Shown: piece after piece, positions 12,904-22,928 of the stretch
How the letters are laid out: each line of letters begins with the position of its first letter
Numbering within the stretch: position 1 is the first letter of the stretch
NCBI GenBank assembly: GCA_022661535.1
Contig: JAKULF010000004.1
Coordinates: 3,472,001 to 3,536,000, forward strand
DNA length: 64,000 bases
Source: Eutypa lata
Taxonomy: Eukaryota; Ascomycota; Sordariomycetes; Xylariales; Diatrypaceae
Direction: 5' to 3'
Position numbers and translations under genes: made by a program
The notes under the pieces: model-generated
Told to the model about the DNA's origin: nothing
Databases searched by the model: none
The model's input: the letters and a program-made list of their open reading frames with translations, nothing else

Positions 12904-13441
12904 CAGACAGACAGCATGGTGGAGACCAAGCAAGACCTTAGCAATAAGTACCTACAAGTAAAACTAAACGCACTAGGTAGAATAGAAGCTCGCATTAATT
13001 CGTAGGAGGTATAAGAAGATCCCATCAGGGACAACGTATAAGTATTATGAAGACCGAAAATAATATATCGAAGTAACTATCGCTATCGTTCAAATACCAG
13101 TCTTTCGTAAAAAATCGTGCATCTATGTTAAGTATATCCATGTCTCTCGTAAACGCCATGCCAGCAATGTCTGTCCTCATGCAATTCATATCCATAATAT
13201 TCCATAAATCCGTAAGCCATAACCATAACCATTAACACCATCTCCGTGGGCCCATAAACATTATACATATCTGCCCGTTTGTATGCATGTATTCTCCTAA
13301 ATCGTACAATTCCATGGTTTCCACCAATTTGGATAAGTTGTTTTTTCTCCCTAAGGGGAGAGAGTGTGTGTAAAGATTAACAATAAAACATTAGATTCGA
13401 AATGTAAAATACGGGGGGCTCCTCTTCTCAACGCCAACTCC
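12904..13441. other. Intergenic between convergent pseudogene and DUF3433 gene
   Basis: About 540 nt, AT-rich, with no open frame of interest. It likely contains the 3' UTR of the minus-strand DUF3433 gene. Confidence 0.4.
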
Positions 13442-16297
13442 TCAGAAAGCCTCGGAGTTGTTATCATTATCTCTTCGAAAGAACGAGCTACCGTTATCAG
13501 GTAGCAAATGCTGCTGCTGCTGCCCATCTCCCCGGACCTGACGGTCGTACTTGCTGCGCACGCTGCGGGGGCTGACCGTGTACTTGCTGAAGCGCTTAAC
13601 GCCAAGCCTCTCGTTGTTGGCGCGGCCGCAGCCGAAGGCCCAGCGGCCCTGGCTGGCCGAGGCGACGTCGAGGCGGACCCGCAGCTCCTCGGGGCCGCGC
13701 GGGTAGTTGAAGGCGGGGTCGGTGCAGAGCTCCTCGCTGCAGCAAAAGCTGATGATCTCGGCTAGGCAGGTCACGGCGTGCGGGAGGCGGAACTGGTCCC
13801 GGCGGGGCACGAGGGAGATCAGGCTGAGGAGGTAGAGGACGAGCAGGACCAGCACGACGGCGAAGGCGGCTACGTTGGGGTACATCCGCACGACCCGGGA
13901 GGGCGGGGTCAGGGCCATGAAGAGGCCGCCGCCTAGGATAGGTAAGAGGAGGAAAAGGGGCGCTAGGAACGAGATGAAGGCGACGCGCCAATGCTTGTTC
14001 CCTACGGCCTTAAACGTCGCACCCCACGGCATGCAGGCAGCGTAATCCACCAGGAGCGACTTCTCCGCCCTAGAGCCCTCGGACCGAGACAGCTCGCCCC
14101 AGGGCGTCAGGATTCGCAACGTGAGGTCCAGAGACTGGAACGCCAGGAAGAGGATCATGCCGATGAGCGAGGGGAGGAACGAGTAGAGGAAGTTGGCGGC
14201 GGAAAACACGCCAGGGGTGGGAGCGGCGCTAAGTCCCGGCACGAAACCATACCTCACGTCGGTAGCGTGGTTGAAGGAGACGGCGATGAGGGCGATGAGG
14301 AGGATCAGCGCCGTTACGACGAAGAGGCTGATTTGGCCACTGCGGAAGCACCACGGCAGGTACTGATAGCGTGCATCTATCGAGTCGGATTCTAACCTCC
14401 TTGCGGATGATCCAGCAGATGCTTCTCGTAGTCGGTCCCACATCTGCCCGCCCGTCGATTGAAACGCGACCTTCTCTTCGTGGCTCGGCACGCCGATGCT
14501 GTACCATCTGGAAAGCTCCGGCGCCTCAGTCGATGACCAGAACCCCAGTTTCTCCACATTGTCTCTCAGCCATGATTTCATCTGTTGCCGGCTCGAGTAC
14601 ATCTCCGTTCCACGGTACTGTGACAGCGAGTTGCTTTGGGCAGAGATGTAGATGATATCCGCAAGTGTCCTGAGGTCCCAACCCGCTAGCATGCCAGTTT
14701 GCCTGCTGTGCCAGTAGACAAATACGATCACCAGCGCCGAGAGGAGCGACACGTACAATGCCACCAGCGTCCACACCACGCCCTGCACTGTTGCCCAAAT
14801 CCAGGTACCGTCGACGAGCTTGACAGTGAAAAGACTGCACAGGAGCGGTATGGTGAAGTTCAGCAGCCACACGTTCAGCATAGGTATCCAAACGTTCCAG
14901 GGCCCGACAAGTTGCGGCCAGAGGAAAGATTTCGGGTATAAAGGCAGGAAACCAGCATCGCGACGTTCTCGTACGTCATCGGAAGCCATCAGAGAAAACG
15001 GCAAGACTCGAAACGATGCAGCGATCACGCCCTGGGCGTAAAAAAGTAAGACTGCGCCAAGCAGTTGCGGTAACACCCGGAATAGGAAGTAGTCGCTCCC
15101 ATACATCGTACCACCGTATTCCATGAAACCGTTGCGGCCGATAGAGTATACGGCGCAAAAGATTAGAGCCACGATCATCAAGAGGCACAACATCATCAAA
15201 AACAACAGAGATCGGTCCTGGAGGATCCAAGGCTTGAATGTCAGCGGTGGAGTATCCCTAGCTTTCTCTGGGTCTCCCAACGCAAGTAGCGAGTTGGACT
15301 CGGCTTCCCAGTGCTCTGCATCTCTCGGAAAATGAATGATAGAGGCGGCAGACTGGGGGCGAGGGCTGTTCTGATCAGTGTGCCGCTCAGGAAAGAATGT
15401 CGGCTCGGGTCTATTCCGAATATTTGGTAAATTGGATGACGGCTGATAGGCGAAAGGCAAGACGCCAGGTGAAGGCGCGGGCCTCTCCTGCCATTCTGGC
15501 TGGGAACTTGGGGCGAAGTCAGGGGTATACTGTTGTGGCACCGCACTAGTAGTAGGGCGCTGGGCTCGGTCGGGCCGCAGCATCACAGGAGAGGGTTCAG
15601 GGACATGAGGTTGTTCTGGTGGAGGGCGGGAGACGTGAGGTTGAAACAAAGCAGGAGTCGCATTAGGGACGAGATGGTGTATCCTAGGATAAGATTCGTC
15701 GCTTTCGGATGAATCGTGCTTTGGATACCCCCAGCTGTCATCTCGCCGTCTCGTCAAAGCATCAAGAGCATATTGAATGTAGGGGACATCTGGGACGCCG
15801 GGTGTCACCGACTTCTCAGCAGCTATAGCCAATTCATCCTTAAAGTCCCTCGAGAGGGTGTTGTCTTGTTGTAAGAAGGCAGCCATGGGTAGCTGCTGGC
15901 CGTCGAAAGGACTGGCGGGACTTGGCGTCACGGGTTGATTGGCATTCTGGGTTATGGGATTTCGCAGATGGCCGAACACTCGCTCCGGGCCATATGTCTC
16001 GGCCTCAGATGCAACGGACGGGGGCGTCGGAGCGTAATGAATTGCAGAAGGTTGCGCAGAGCGAGATGGAACCTCGCTGTGCAGGTTGGTAGAGTTGGTC
16101 TCTCGGCGTGGGTCGTGAACGACGGTAACCTGTGAGGCTGTCGCTGGATGTGTAACAGTATTATAATCTGGGTGTAACCGTTCCGAATCTAAAATAAAAT
16201 AAATGAATAAGCAACCGATCTCTTCTATAGATAAAGTTTTCAATGTTGACTTACTATTTGGTTCGAAATGTTGAAAGTTTGGGTTTTGGAAGCTCAT
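13442..16297 (-). CDS. DUF3433 multi-pass membrane protein
   Basis: A large fungal membrane protein of unknown function with two DUF3433-type modules. The N-terminal third is a disordered Pro/Ser/Gln-rich cytosolic tail. Each module then has about four hydrophobic segments: the first around FLMMLCLLMIVALIF, LPQLLGAVLLFYAQG, MLNVWLLNFTIPLL and VALYVSLLSALVIVFV; the second around VVTALILLIALIAV, LPSLIGMILFLAFQ, LAPLFLLLPILGGGL and AVVLVLLVLYLLSL. That makes eight predicted transmembrane helices. The C-terminus is short, with QQQQ and an acidic Asn/Asp tail. I place the start at ATG 16297 (MSFQNPNF) with a 66-nt intron at 16254-16189 (gtaagt...ttttag), giving about 929 residues. Because the intron length is a multiple of three and has no stop, reading through it stays open, and a start at 16408 would also be in frame. 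Confidence 0.82.
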   Translation of the reverse strand: MSFQNPNFQHFEPNSKSTLKTLSIEEIGCLFIYFILDSERLHPDYNTVTHPATASQVTVVHDPRRETNSTNLHSEVPSRSAQPSAIHYAPTPPSVASEAETYGPERVFGHLRNPITQNANQPVTPSPASPFDGQQLPMAAFLQQDNTLSRDFKDELAIAAEKSVTPGVPDVPYIQYALDALTRRRDDSWGYPKHDSSESDESYPRIHHLVPNATPALFQPHVSRPPPEQPHVPEPSPVMLRPDRAQRPTTSAVPQQYTPDFAPSSQPEWQERPAPSPGVLPFAYQPSSNLPNIRNRPEPTFFPERHTDQNSPRPQSAASIIHFPRDAEHWEAESNSLLALGDPEKARDTPPLTFKPWILQDRSLLFLMMLCLLMIVALIFCAVYSIGRNGFMEYGGTMYGSDYFLFRVLPQLLGAVLLFYAQGVIAASFRVLPFSLMASDDVRERRDAGFLPLYPKSFLWPQLVGPWNVWIPMLNVWLLNFTIPLLCSLFTVKLVDGTWIWATVQGVVWTLVALYVSLLSALVIVFVYWHSRQTGMLAGWDLRTLADIIYISAQSNSLSQYRGTEMYSSRQQMKSWLRDNVEKLGFWSSTEAPELSRWYSIGVPSHEEKVAFQSTGGQMWDRLREASAGSSARRLESDSIDARYQYLPWCFRSGQISLFVVTALILLIALIAVSFNHATDVRYGFVPGLSAAPTPGVFSAANFLYSFLPSLIGMILFLAFQSLDLTLRILTPWGELSRSEGSRAEKSLLVDYAACMPWGATFKAVGNKHWRVAFISFLAPLFLLLPILGGGLFMALTPPSRVVRMYPNVAAFAVVLVLLVLYLLSLISLVPRRDQFRLPHAVTCLAEIISFCCSEELCTDPAFNYPRGPEELRVRLDVASASQGRWAFGCGRANNERLGVKRFSKYTVSPRSVRSKYDRQVRGDGQQQQHLLPDNGSSFFRRDNDNNSEAF

Positions 16298-17604
16298 GTC
16301 TGTAGCTATCCGTCCGTCTTTGCGAATGTTGATGATAGCTATGATGCTGCTCTCTGCTCCAAGTGTCTTGTCTCTCTTTTCACTCCTCCACTTGGTTAAG
16401 CCGACCAATTATTAGCTCAAAGCACTATAACTTGTTGTAAATTGCAGATGCAGATGCAGATGTAACAGTTCTCTAGAATGCATTACGAGAAGCTGCAGAA
16501 ATCAAATATGGCCGGACGGGTTCTTACCGCGTCTTGTTAAACAAGAAGAGGCTGGGTGGTGGTTGTCATTATACAGAAGGTTGGGCAACTAAACATGCAC
16601 ACCCAGCCACCCCGACCAGGGGTTTTTCTCACCTACTGAAACAACGCTTCAATTGATCCCCTGAAATTTATACAAGGGTATTTTATGATTGTATTCTTCT
16701 TCTTCTTGTAACAAGTTATTATTTTTAATATTAAGCTTTTTATTATAAAATAATCAATGTGAATACAAAACTATAGATTTCCCTACCCAAGTATACATAG
16801 GTACCTTTGCGTTCTAAGGTCTTTGTGTGAAGGAAGCTCCGGTTAGTGGGGGTGGGCTAGAGGTTAATAAGTGGAAGGAGTGGAGAGGAGGGGCAGGATG
16901 ACATGGCAAGGCACAAGGCTTTTGTAGACCCACTAAATATCACAGTTAGCTGACCCGTGGAGCTTGGACCATCGTTTTGTTACCCATTTTTATCATCTGT
17001 CCCAAACGATTGGCGCTATTAGTTTACAATCTGACAGTTATGCCACCACTTCGACCCCACGACCCACTGAATTAACTATGTATTCAGTTATGCTAGGCTG
17101 GTATCTCTCACATGTGATTTTAATAAGACAGCTGAATTGCTGCCAGCCAAAGTGTGATATAATCACTGGCGGGCTTGGTTATACGAAGTGTAATTGTCGG
17201 TCAATAAGAAACCTACATGCCTATTCCGAAGTTCATAATTGGCCAATTCCTGTATCAAAGGCAGACAGACGTAATGGCACTTTTCTTTCTACACTCCCGC
17301 CGAGCCTTATCCAGGCAAGTCAGCTATAAGTGAGTACGTAGTGGGCACACAGCTTCAGCCTTCTCCGCATCAAGTGCTGTTTCTTAAACGGATAAATTTT
17401 AGTGCAGCGGGTGGATATAATCGACGCCCCGATGAACCTATGGTGTCTCCTCCACCAGGGATATAGTCGTACACCTACAACTGCCCTTCTCTGATACAAA
17501 CCGGCTTGTCGAACGATCCCCTTCAGAAACTGCCTTTAGACTGTTCTAGGCCGGCTCTAAAGTAGTCGGAAGAAACATTCTTCTATCTGGAAGTGACTGG
17601 ATGG
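16298..17604. other. Intergenic, AT-rich, no gene seen
   Basis: Divergent upstream region of the DUF3433 gene grading into transposon-derived sequence. A GCAGAT short tandem lies at about 16444-16462, and an AT-rich TTATTATTTTTAATA stretch near 16715-16755. No supported coding region. Confidence 0.45.
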
Positions 17605-18167
17605 CTGTCAGTGCCGGATAGAAACCGAACGAGTCTAAATGTACCTTATTAAATCTCTTCCTTTCTACCAAGCACAACTTATTGAATAATTAAGAGAATA
17701 AAAATTTGGAACTTATCGAGTATTTTAATTTGAATTCTTTATATTTTAACGTTTTTAAAATGATTATTTATGCATTAAGCTATATGAAGGTCGGGTTCAA
17801 TATCATACACCATGCCTTACCTCATACATCAGGCCTTTCTCGGCTGGTTGTATCTTACGTACCCACTAAGCCTAATATAGAAAAAAACCCACAAATCCCA
17901 AAAGCCAGCCGAAAGAGGCCTGATCCAATTTGGTGATTTTTGACCCTGTAGATGTTAAAAACGCCCTTTTCTTTATACAAATCGATTTTGACTTCTTTTA
18001 CGTTTTATTTAATAATTAATTAACCAAAATATATATTAAAAAACTAAATATATCATTAAATGCGAAATTAAATAAGGATTAAAAATATATATATATTATT
18101 ATTATAAACCCAAAGGAAAGTAGTTCGCCCCAATTTGAAGTTCGGAAACCTGTAGATGTTGGAATAT

Positions 18168-18330
18168 CTTGTCCGGACGCCCTCATGGCTAGCATACCAT
18201 CAACATAACTTTAATCATTTCGCAAAGGGCCTTCCAAGGGTAACATTGTATGGCAGAAGCCCGGAACGTCATGATTTTAACGATGCAACAAGTGGTTATG
18301 GCATACCAAAGAGGAGGGCGTTCGGACAAG
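18168..18330 (+). repeat. MITE-like element, copy 1
   Basis: Begins CTTGTCCGGACGCCCTC and ends with the reverse complement of that 17-mer carrying one C-to-T change (gagggcgTtcggacaag), giving a 163-bp unit with short terminal inverted repeats. Its interior matches copies 2 and 3. Confidence 0.65.
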
Positions 18331-18331
18331 C

Positions 18332-18518
18332 TTACGTAAGCTACTTGTCCGGACGGTCACTTGATCCGTATGCCACCACCACCACTTTGATCAGAAAAAT
18401 CATGATGCTCCGGGCTTCTCCCATACAATATTACCCTTAAAAGGCCCTTTCCGAAATGATTAAGGTGGTGGTGGTGGTATGCGAACCAAGTGACCGTCCG
18501 GACAGGTGGCTTACGTAA
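18332..18518 (-). repeat. MITE-like element, copy 2, inverted relative to copy 1
   Basis: Terminal inverted repeats of about 32 bp start TTACGTAAGCTACTTGTCCG and end with its complement, with two mismatches. Read on the minus strand, the interior (accaccaccaccttaatcat, then tttcggaaagggcc) aligns with copy 1. The copies lie one base apart, head to head. Confidence 0.65.
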
Positions 18519-18524
18519 CCTAGT

Positions 18525-18705
18525 CCGGATCTGTAGGTCTATAGGTCTGTAGGTCTGTAAGCTGTAGGTTACCCTGTAGGACTGTAGGTCTGTAGATTAC
18601 CTTGTAGGTCTGTAGGTTACCCTGTAGGTCTGTAGGTTACCCTGTAGGTCTGAAGGTCTGAAGGTCTAAAGGTCTGAAGGTCTGAAGGTCTGAAGGTCTT
18701 GAAGT
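18525..18705 (+). repeat. CTGTAGGT minisatellite
   Basis: About 180 bp of tandem CTGTAGGT-type octamers. Some are separated by TACC to form a higher-order unit (ctgtaggtctgtaggttacc). In the distal third the unit drifts to CTGAAGGT. Confidence 0.75.
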
Positions 18706-18721
18706 TCTTCTTGGCCGCATC

Positions 18722-18870
18722 TTACCACCACCACCATCATAATCCTGATCATTTGCAAAAGAGCCGTATAAGTGCAATTTAGTATAGCAAAAGCTCTGCA
18801 TATTATGATTTTTCTAATCAGGGCAATGGTAATGGCATGCATATAAAAAGCGCATCCGGACGCGTCTACA
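18722..18870 (+). repeat. MITE-like element, degenerate copy 3
   Basis: Shares the ACCACCACCACCAT start and the order of interior blocks with copies 1 and 2 (atcatttgcaaaagagcc, tagtatagcaaaagctct, attatgatttttctaa) and ends near atccggacgcg. Compared by eye with copy 1, many differences are G-to-A or C-to-T, which fits repeat-induced point mutation. Confidence 0.5.
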
Positions 18871-19204
18871 GGGTGATTTCTGCAGGGTGATTCCTACAGG
18901 GTAATTTATCGGTTTTAATCCGTACGGCTTTATTTTAAGCTTAAAAAAATAATGAAAATTCCTGATTATATATTAGCTTATAGTTTTAACGTATATAAAG
19001 TTTTGGACTTATCGGGTATGTTTTGAATTTATTACGAATTATTTTATATTATAATGCGTTATTTTGTAACATTTTGAGGGGTAGAAATCACCAAGTAGGC
19101 TCAGGCCGCCGTAGCTCGCGAAAAATCCTGAAGATTTGATTGGCCCAAACTTGGTGCATTAGCGTGGTACAAAATATACATACGGCGGCCTGAGATCTGA
19201 GGCA

Positions 19205-19577
19205 AACCATGCCAAGCAATTAACTACAATACGTACCTTCGATTATATCCCATTAATACAAGTAATACCATTTGTCGGCCATTTATTATAATTAATTGCA
19301 TTATTATTATTTAATTAATATATATTTTACGTATTATTAAGTTTAATTATTTTTAATGTTATTTACGTTTAAGTAATAATAATAATTAAATAATAATACT
19401 TTTCGTATTGTTTGTACTTATAATAACTTTACTTAAAAAAAATAATAACGGCTAGAGCTAATAATGGTGATGGTGCAGCGTCTAGCTGGCGGAAGCAAGT
19501 GACAGACAAGTGGCGTCACCTGTACTAATGGGATACAGCCGGTAATGCGCACTGTAGCTAATTGCTTGGCATGGTAT
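19205..19577. repeat. Inverted repeat (foldback) with AT-rich loop
   Basis: The left arm at 19205-19262 (accatgccaagcaattaact ... cccattaatacaag) and the right arm at 19515-19577 (cctgtactaatgggata ... agctaattgcttggcatgg) are near reverse complements. The 250-bp loop is AT-rich and has further TAATAAT/ATTATTA symmetry. The right arm also belongs to the right end of the 2.07-kb element. Confidence 0.6.
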
Positions 19578-19682
19578 TTGATATTGAACCCGACCTTCGT
19601 ATAGTATGGTATGTTTTGAATAAGTGAGTTACGTGAGGTACATTTAGACTCGTTCGGTTTCTATCCGGCACTGACAGGATGG

Positions 19683-21675
19683 ACAGATGGATTATCAAGG
19701 ATAAGAATAAGCTCAATATTCTAGTGGAGCATGTCCGACTTCGTAACAGATCTCGAACGATGAAGTTCACAAACAGTGGGGCATCTCTCCCGAAATGAAC
19801 CAGCCTGCCTTAGTTGAGAATGAAGAGGCATCTCCTAACAACAAACCCGTTATTCCAAGCATGGCTAGCATCTAACTGCGGTCTCTCGGCACCCATATGC
19901 TCCCCGCTCTTACAACAGCAAAAGCGGATGATGACTAGAGAAAACCAAAGCGTATCAAGTAAGGGGGACCACTGGTTCAAGAGGGATGCTATGGAATATC
20001 ATAATGGATTAATTTTAAAATCATTAGGTCCATATGATAAGTGCTTGCCAATACATCTCGAGGGGTACTGACATTAGTGACCTTGTTCCTACGTTAGGTA
20101 GCTCGTTATGCAAGGGCGGGCCGTTCCGCAAGACCACAAGCCGCCTCTCGTCATAGCCGTTAGAATTAGGCAAGCCGGCTTTCTGTTGGAGCCAAGCTTT
20201 AAAGAGACATATTTACCTTAAGACTTTACACAGGGATAGGGGGTCGCAGGGTAAGACTGCCCACGATATAAAATGAAAGTCTGCTTTTTCAACACATACC
20301 GTTAATGTTTCTATACTCAACCTGAGACTCCTGTAGCGGGGCAGGCCGATCCCTTCCTCGACCGCATCCATATTCTTGATGTGCTTCGCTGTGGATTGTT
20401 TGTGTTCTTACAGCCACCCAGTGCACCATGAGATATATATATATATATAGTAGGCTTTTAACAGTAATGAAAAAGACAAATAGCTAGGATTGTAGCCAAG
20501 ATGTAGATTATGTTAATAGACCACACCATAATCATATGTATAAACAAGGATCTACCTCCTCAGGACATCCAAACATCTGCAGTATGGTATTCTCTTCCCT
20601 TTTTGTCGGAGAGACCATATCGTGTTCAGTTATGAGACGCCAATTCTATGGCTAGACTAAGCCTAGACTACTGTGGACAGTCAGGAACAAGAGTTGAAAT
20701 CCTAGTCCCATGGTTGACAATAGAGCCTGATTGGAGCGTCGAGGTCAGACGAGTCAAACACTTGAAGGCTTCGATGCTGTCCGGTTTGACTGATTAGAAA
20801 CACTAAATAATACCTACGTCATATGAGCAAGACAGCTACATAGAACGCTTCGGGATATAGCCAGATAGCAAAAGACAAATAAGTAAGCAAGGTAGGCAAT
20901 GTCTCGTCGATCCTACCTCTCTGCTCTACTTTGCGATGGTTAAATCAATCTCCTTAGACATGTCATTTTCTCGGGTGACTTTTGGTGATATGTCGTTGAT
21001 ACGTATCCTATAGTCAAGTGCAATTGCTATTATACGGTGGATAACATTTATCTCTTCGTCAAACGTCTGTAGTAAATATCGTCCTTGTCAAAGCATCAGT
21101 TGCTTAACTTCTGCAGCCACGGATACTTAAGCACGCCAGTAACTCTGGGAGTCGAAACTAATTGATTCGTTTTTGAAGCTTCTCTTCATGGAAGCTTTAT
21201 GAAGGCAAACGTCTCAGCAGAAGACTGGCAGACTAGATATTAATCCGAAGATTTCATATCAACCTATCTTACTTACCTCTAACCCCTTGCTGAAAGAACG
21301 GCTTGTCGTGTAGTCAAGTAGGCATCCCAACCTTCCTAAACCTCGCAGGGGCAGCACAAAATAGAGAGTTTCGTGATTTAAGGGGTGATGGAATGGATCA
21401 CTGGAAGAGGTCTCTGAAGATTCAGCGATGGCCCGGTGAGAGAGTCGGTGCCCCGAGACACCGTAGACTGCATCCACCAATAAAGTTCAAACTACATCAA
21501 GCCTTCTGTGTTAAACAACTGATACTCACTACCCTAAACGATTATGGCGTGATATATTTTGTTTCGGCAACGAAGGGGTCGACGATGTAAGGCCCGATAT
21601 GTTCTCTCGGCAGCTCGGGAGGCAGAGAGCTCTTCTGTCCGCAACAAATCGTGTGGACTGGCGGAGAGAACAACA
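19683..21675. other. Intergenic, no gene seen
   Basis: About 2 kb between the transposon remnant and the secreted-protein gene. It contains an (AT)n run at about 20432-20448. Short frames here show no recognisable domains. Confidence 0.45.
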
Positions 21676-21683
21676 TATATAAA
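21676..21683 (+). promoter_or_regulatory. TATA box of the pentapeptide-repeat secreted protein gene
   Basis: TATATAAA lies about 150 nt upstream of ATG 21831, with a CA-rich pyrimidine leader between them. Confidence 0.45.
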
Positions 21684-21830
21684 GTGCCATGGATCCTCAC
21701 CTAGATAGTAAGTTGGAGAAGCACACAGCAGCATCAACGATCAGATACAAGAAATAGTACGAGCCAACCCTTGTAGCCGACGTTTAGTTACCGTTCACAT
21801 CATATTACCCCTTCAACACCCATCAACAAG

Positions 21831-22928
21831 ATGCTGAGCAACATTTTCCTAGCGGTGCTAATCCCAGTTCTTCTGGCTAAACCAATCGAGTAAGTCTCCA
21901 TCGGATGATATAATGTGGCTAGTTAACTCACATTATTCAGGGTACCAAACGTTCATGTGGTTCGCGATGACTCCAAGGAAGCACCCACTGTCACTGTCCT
22001 ACCTAGAGACGATGTAATTTTCCCATGGCCAACAGTAAAGCTCCCGTCTCTTAGCTTTCCCCTCCCGACAGCTTTACCAACCACGGGTCTATCCACCATC
22101 GCCCTACCTAGCATCAGTCTACCCACCACCGGTCTACCCAGCATCAGTCTACCTACTATCGCTCTACCTACCACCGCTCTACCCAGTATCAGTCTACCCA
22201 CCGCTGCTCTACCCAGCGTGAGCTTGCCCCACATCAGTCTGCCTTCCGTTACTCTACCTTCCGTCGCTCTGCCTTCCGTCGCTCTGCCTTCCGTCAGCCT
22301 TCCTACCATTAGCTTGCCAAACTTCAGTCTACCCACCGCCGACCTACCCACTATCGGCCTACCAACTATCGGCCTACCAACTATCGGCCTACCAACTATC
22401 AGCTTACCCCCTATCGGCCTACCCACCAGCATCGAAGCATCAGCCGTCACCCCACACCTCCCAGATGTTTCAATAGGCCCGATCTTACCGAGCCCCCCAT
22501 CGAGTGCCTGCGACTTATTGTGCACTGATATCTGCTTTCGCGCAAACGTCGGCTTCGAGTTCGCGAATTGCCGGAATAACTGCATCAAGTTATGTGATAG
22601 CTATTTCCCCGGCAAGAGACAAGAGGTATTACCACCACCACCACCACCACCATCACTAAAGGCAACCCACATTGCCCCTTTCTTCTCCTCCTCTTCCTCC
22701 TCCTCCTCGTTGTTGACGGCCTGCGGTTGTGGGCCTCGCTGTTCTGCTGAAGTTAAAGCTAATGGTCTCACAGACGCCCTAATCTGCTTCGATGCATGTC
22801 TAGCAACGTGCCTTGACGTTCCGAATGTGACGAGTACTTCAATCACGAATGAAGTTACCAGAGTGGTTTCTCCTTTAGGGGGTAGTTTCCCCTTGAGGGT
22901 TAAACGGGGAGATGGAATACAGGAATGA
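21831..22928 (+). CDS. Secreted LPxIx pentapeptide-repeat protein with two six-cysteine modules
   Basis: I do not recognise a named family. Exons are 21831-21889 and 21941-22928 with a 51-nt intron (gtaagt...attcag), giving 348 residues. Residues 1-16 are a hydrophobic signal peptide (MLSNIFLAVLIPVLLA). Residues 65-179 are 23 uninterrupted pentapeptides of the form L-P-[ST]-[IVTA]-[SAGT], encoded by a 15-bp tandem repeat. A six-cysteine module follows at residues 210-238, spaced CX3CX3CX11CX3CX3C. A spacer with GKR, seven prolines and poly-Ser leads to a second module (CGCGPRC ... CFDACLATC) with the same CX3CX3C end. The C-terminus has another dibasic KR. The dibasic sites could be Kex2 targets; that is inference. 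Secretion, wall association or effector function are possible. The poly-Pro/poly-Ser spacer might be a missed intron, but the frame is open across it. Confidence 0.72.

Larger units (their letters stand above)
17605..19677. mobile_element. 2.07-kb transposon remnant with exact 42-bp terminal inverted repeats
   Basis: The left end 17605-17646 begins CTGTCAGTGCCGGATAGAAA. The right end 19636-19677 is its exact reverse complement over 42 bp. The flanks repeat GATGG at 17600-17604 and 19678-19682, consistent with a 5-bp target-site duplication. Further inside, both ends share a second conserved block in inverted orientation (gaaggtcgggttcaatatca, about 17786-17810 on the left and 19577-19600 on the right), so the inverted similarity extends over roughly 100-200 bp with gaps. 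The interior is AT-rich, has no transposase-like frame, and carries nested small elements and a minisatellite. It looks like a non-autonomous or decayed DNA transposon; the superfamily is not clear from a 5-bp duplication. Confidence 0.7.

Noticed and set aside
18525..18705. CRISPR-like array
   Set aside because: The tandem octamers lack spacers of constant length and the organism is a fungus.
21953..22588. Long minus-strand frame rich in VGRPIVGR repeats
   Set aside because: It is the mirror of the 15-bp coding repeat on the plus strand, which has the signal peptide, a consensus intron and cysteine modules.
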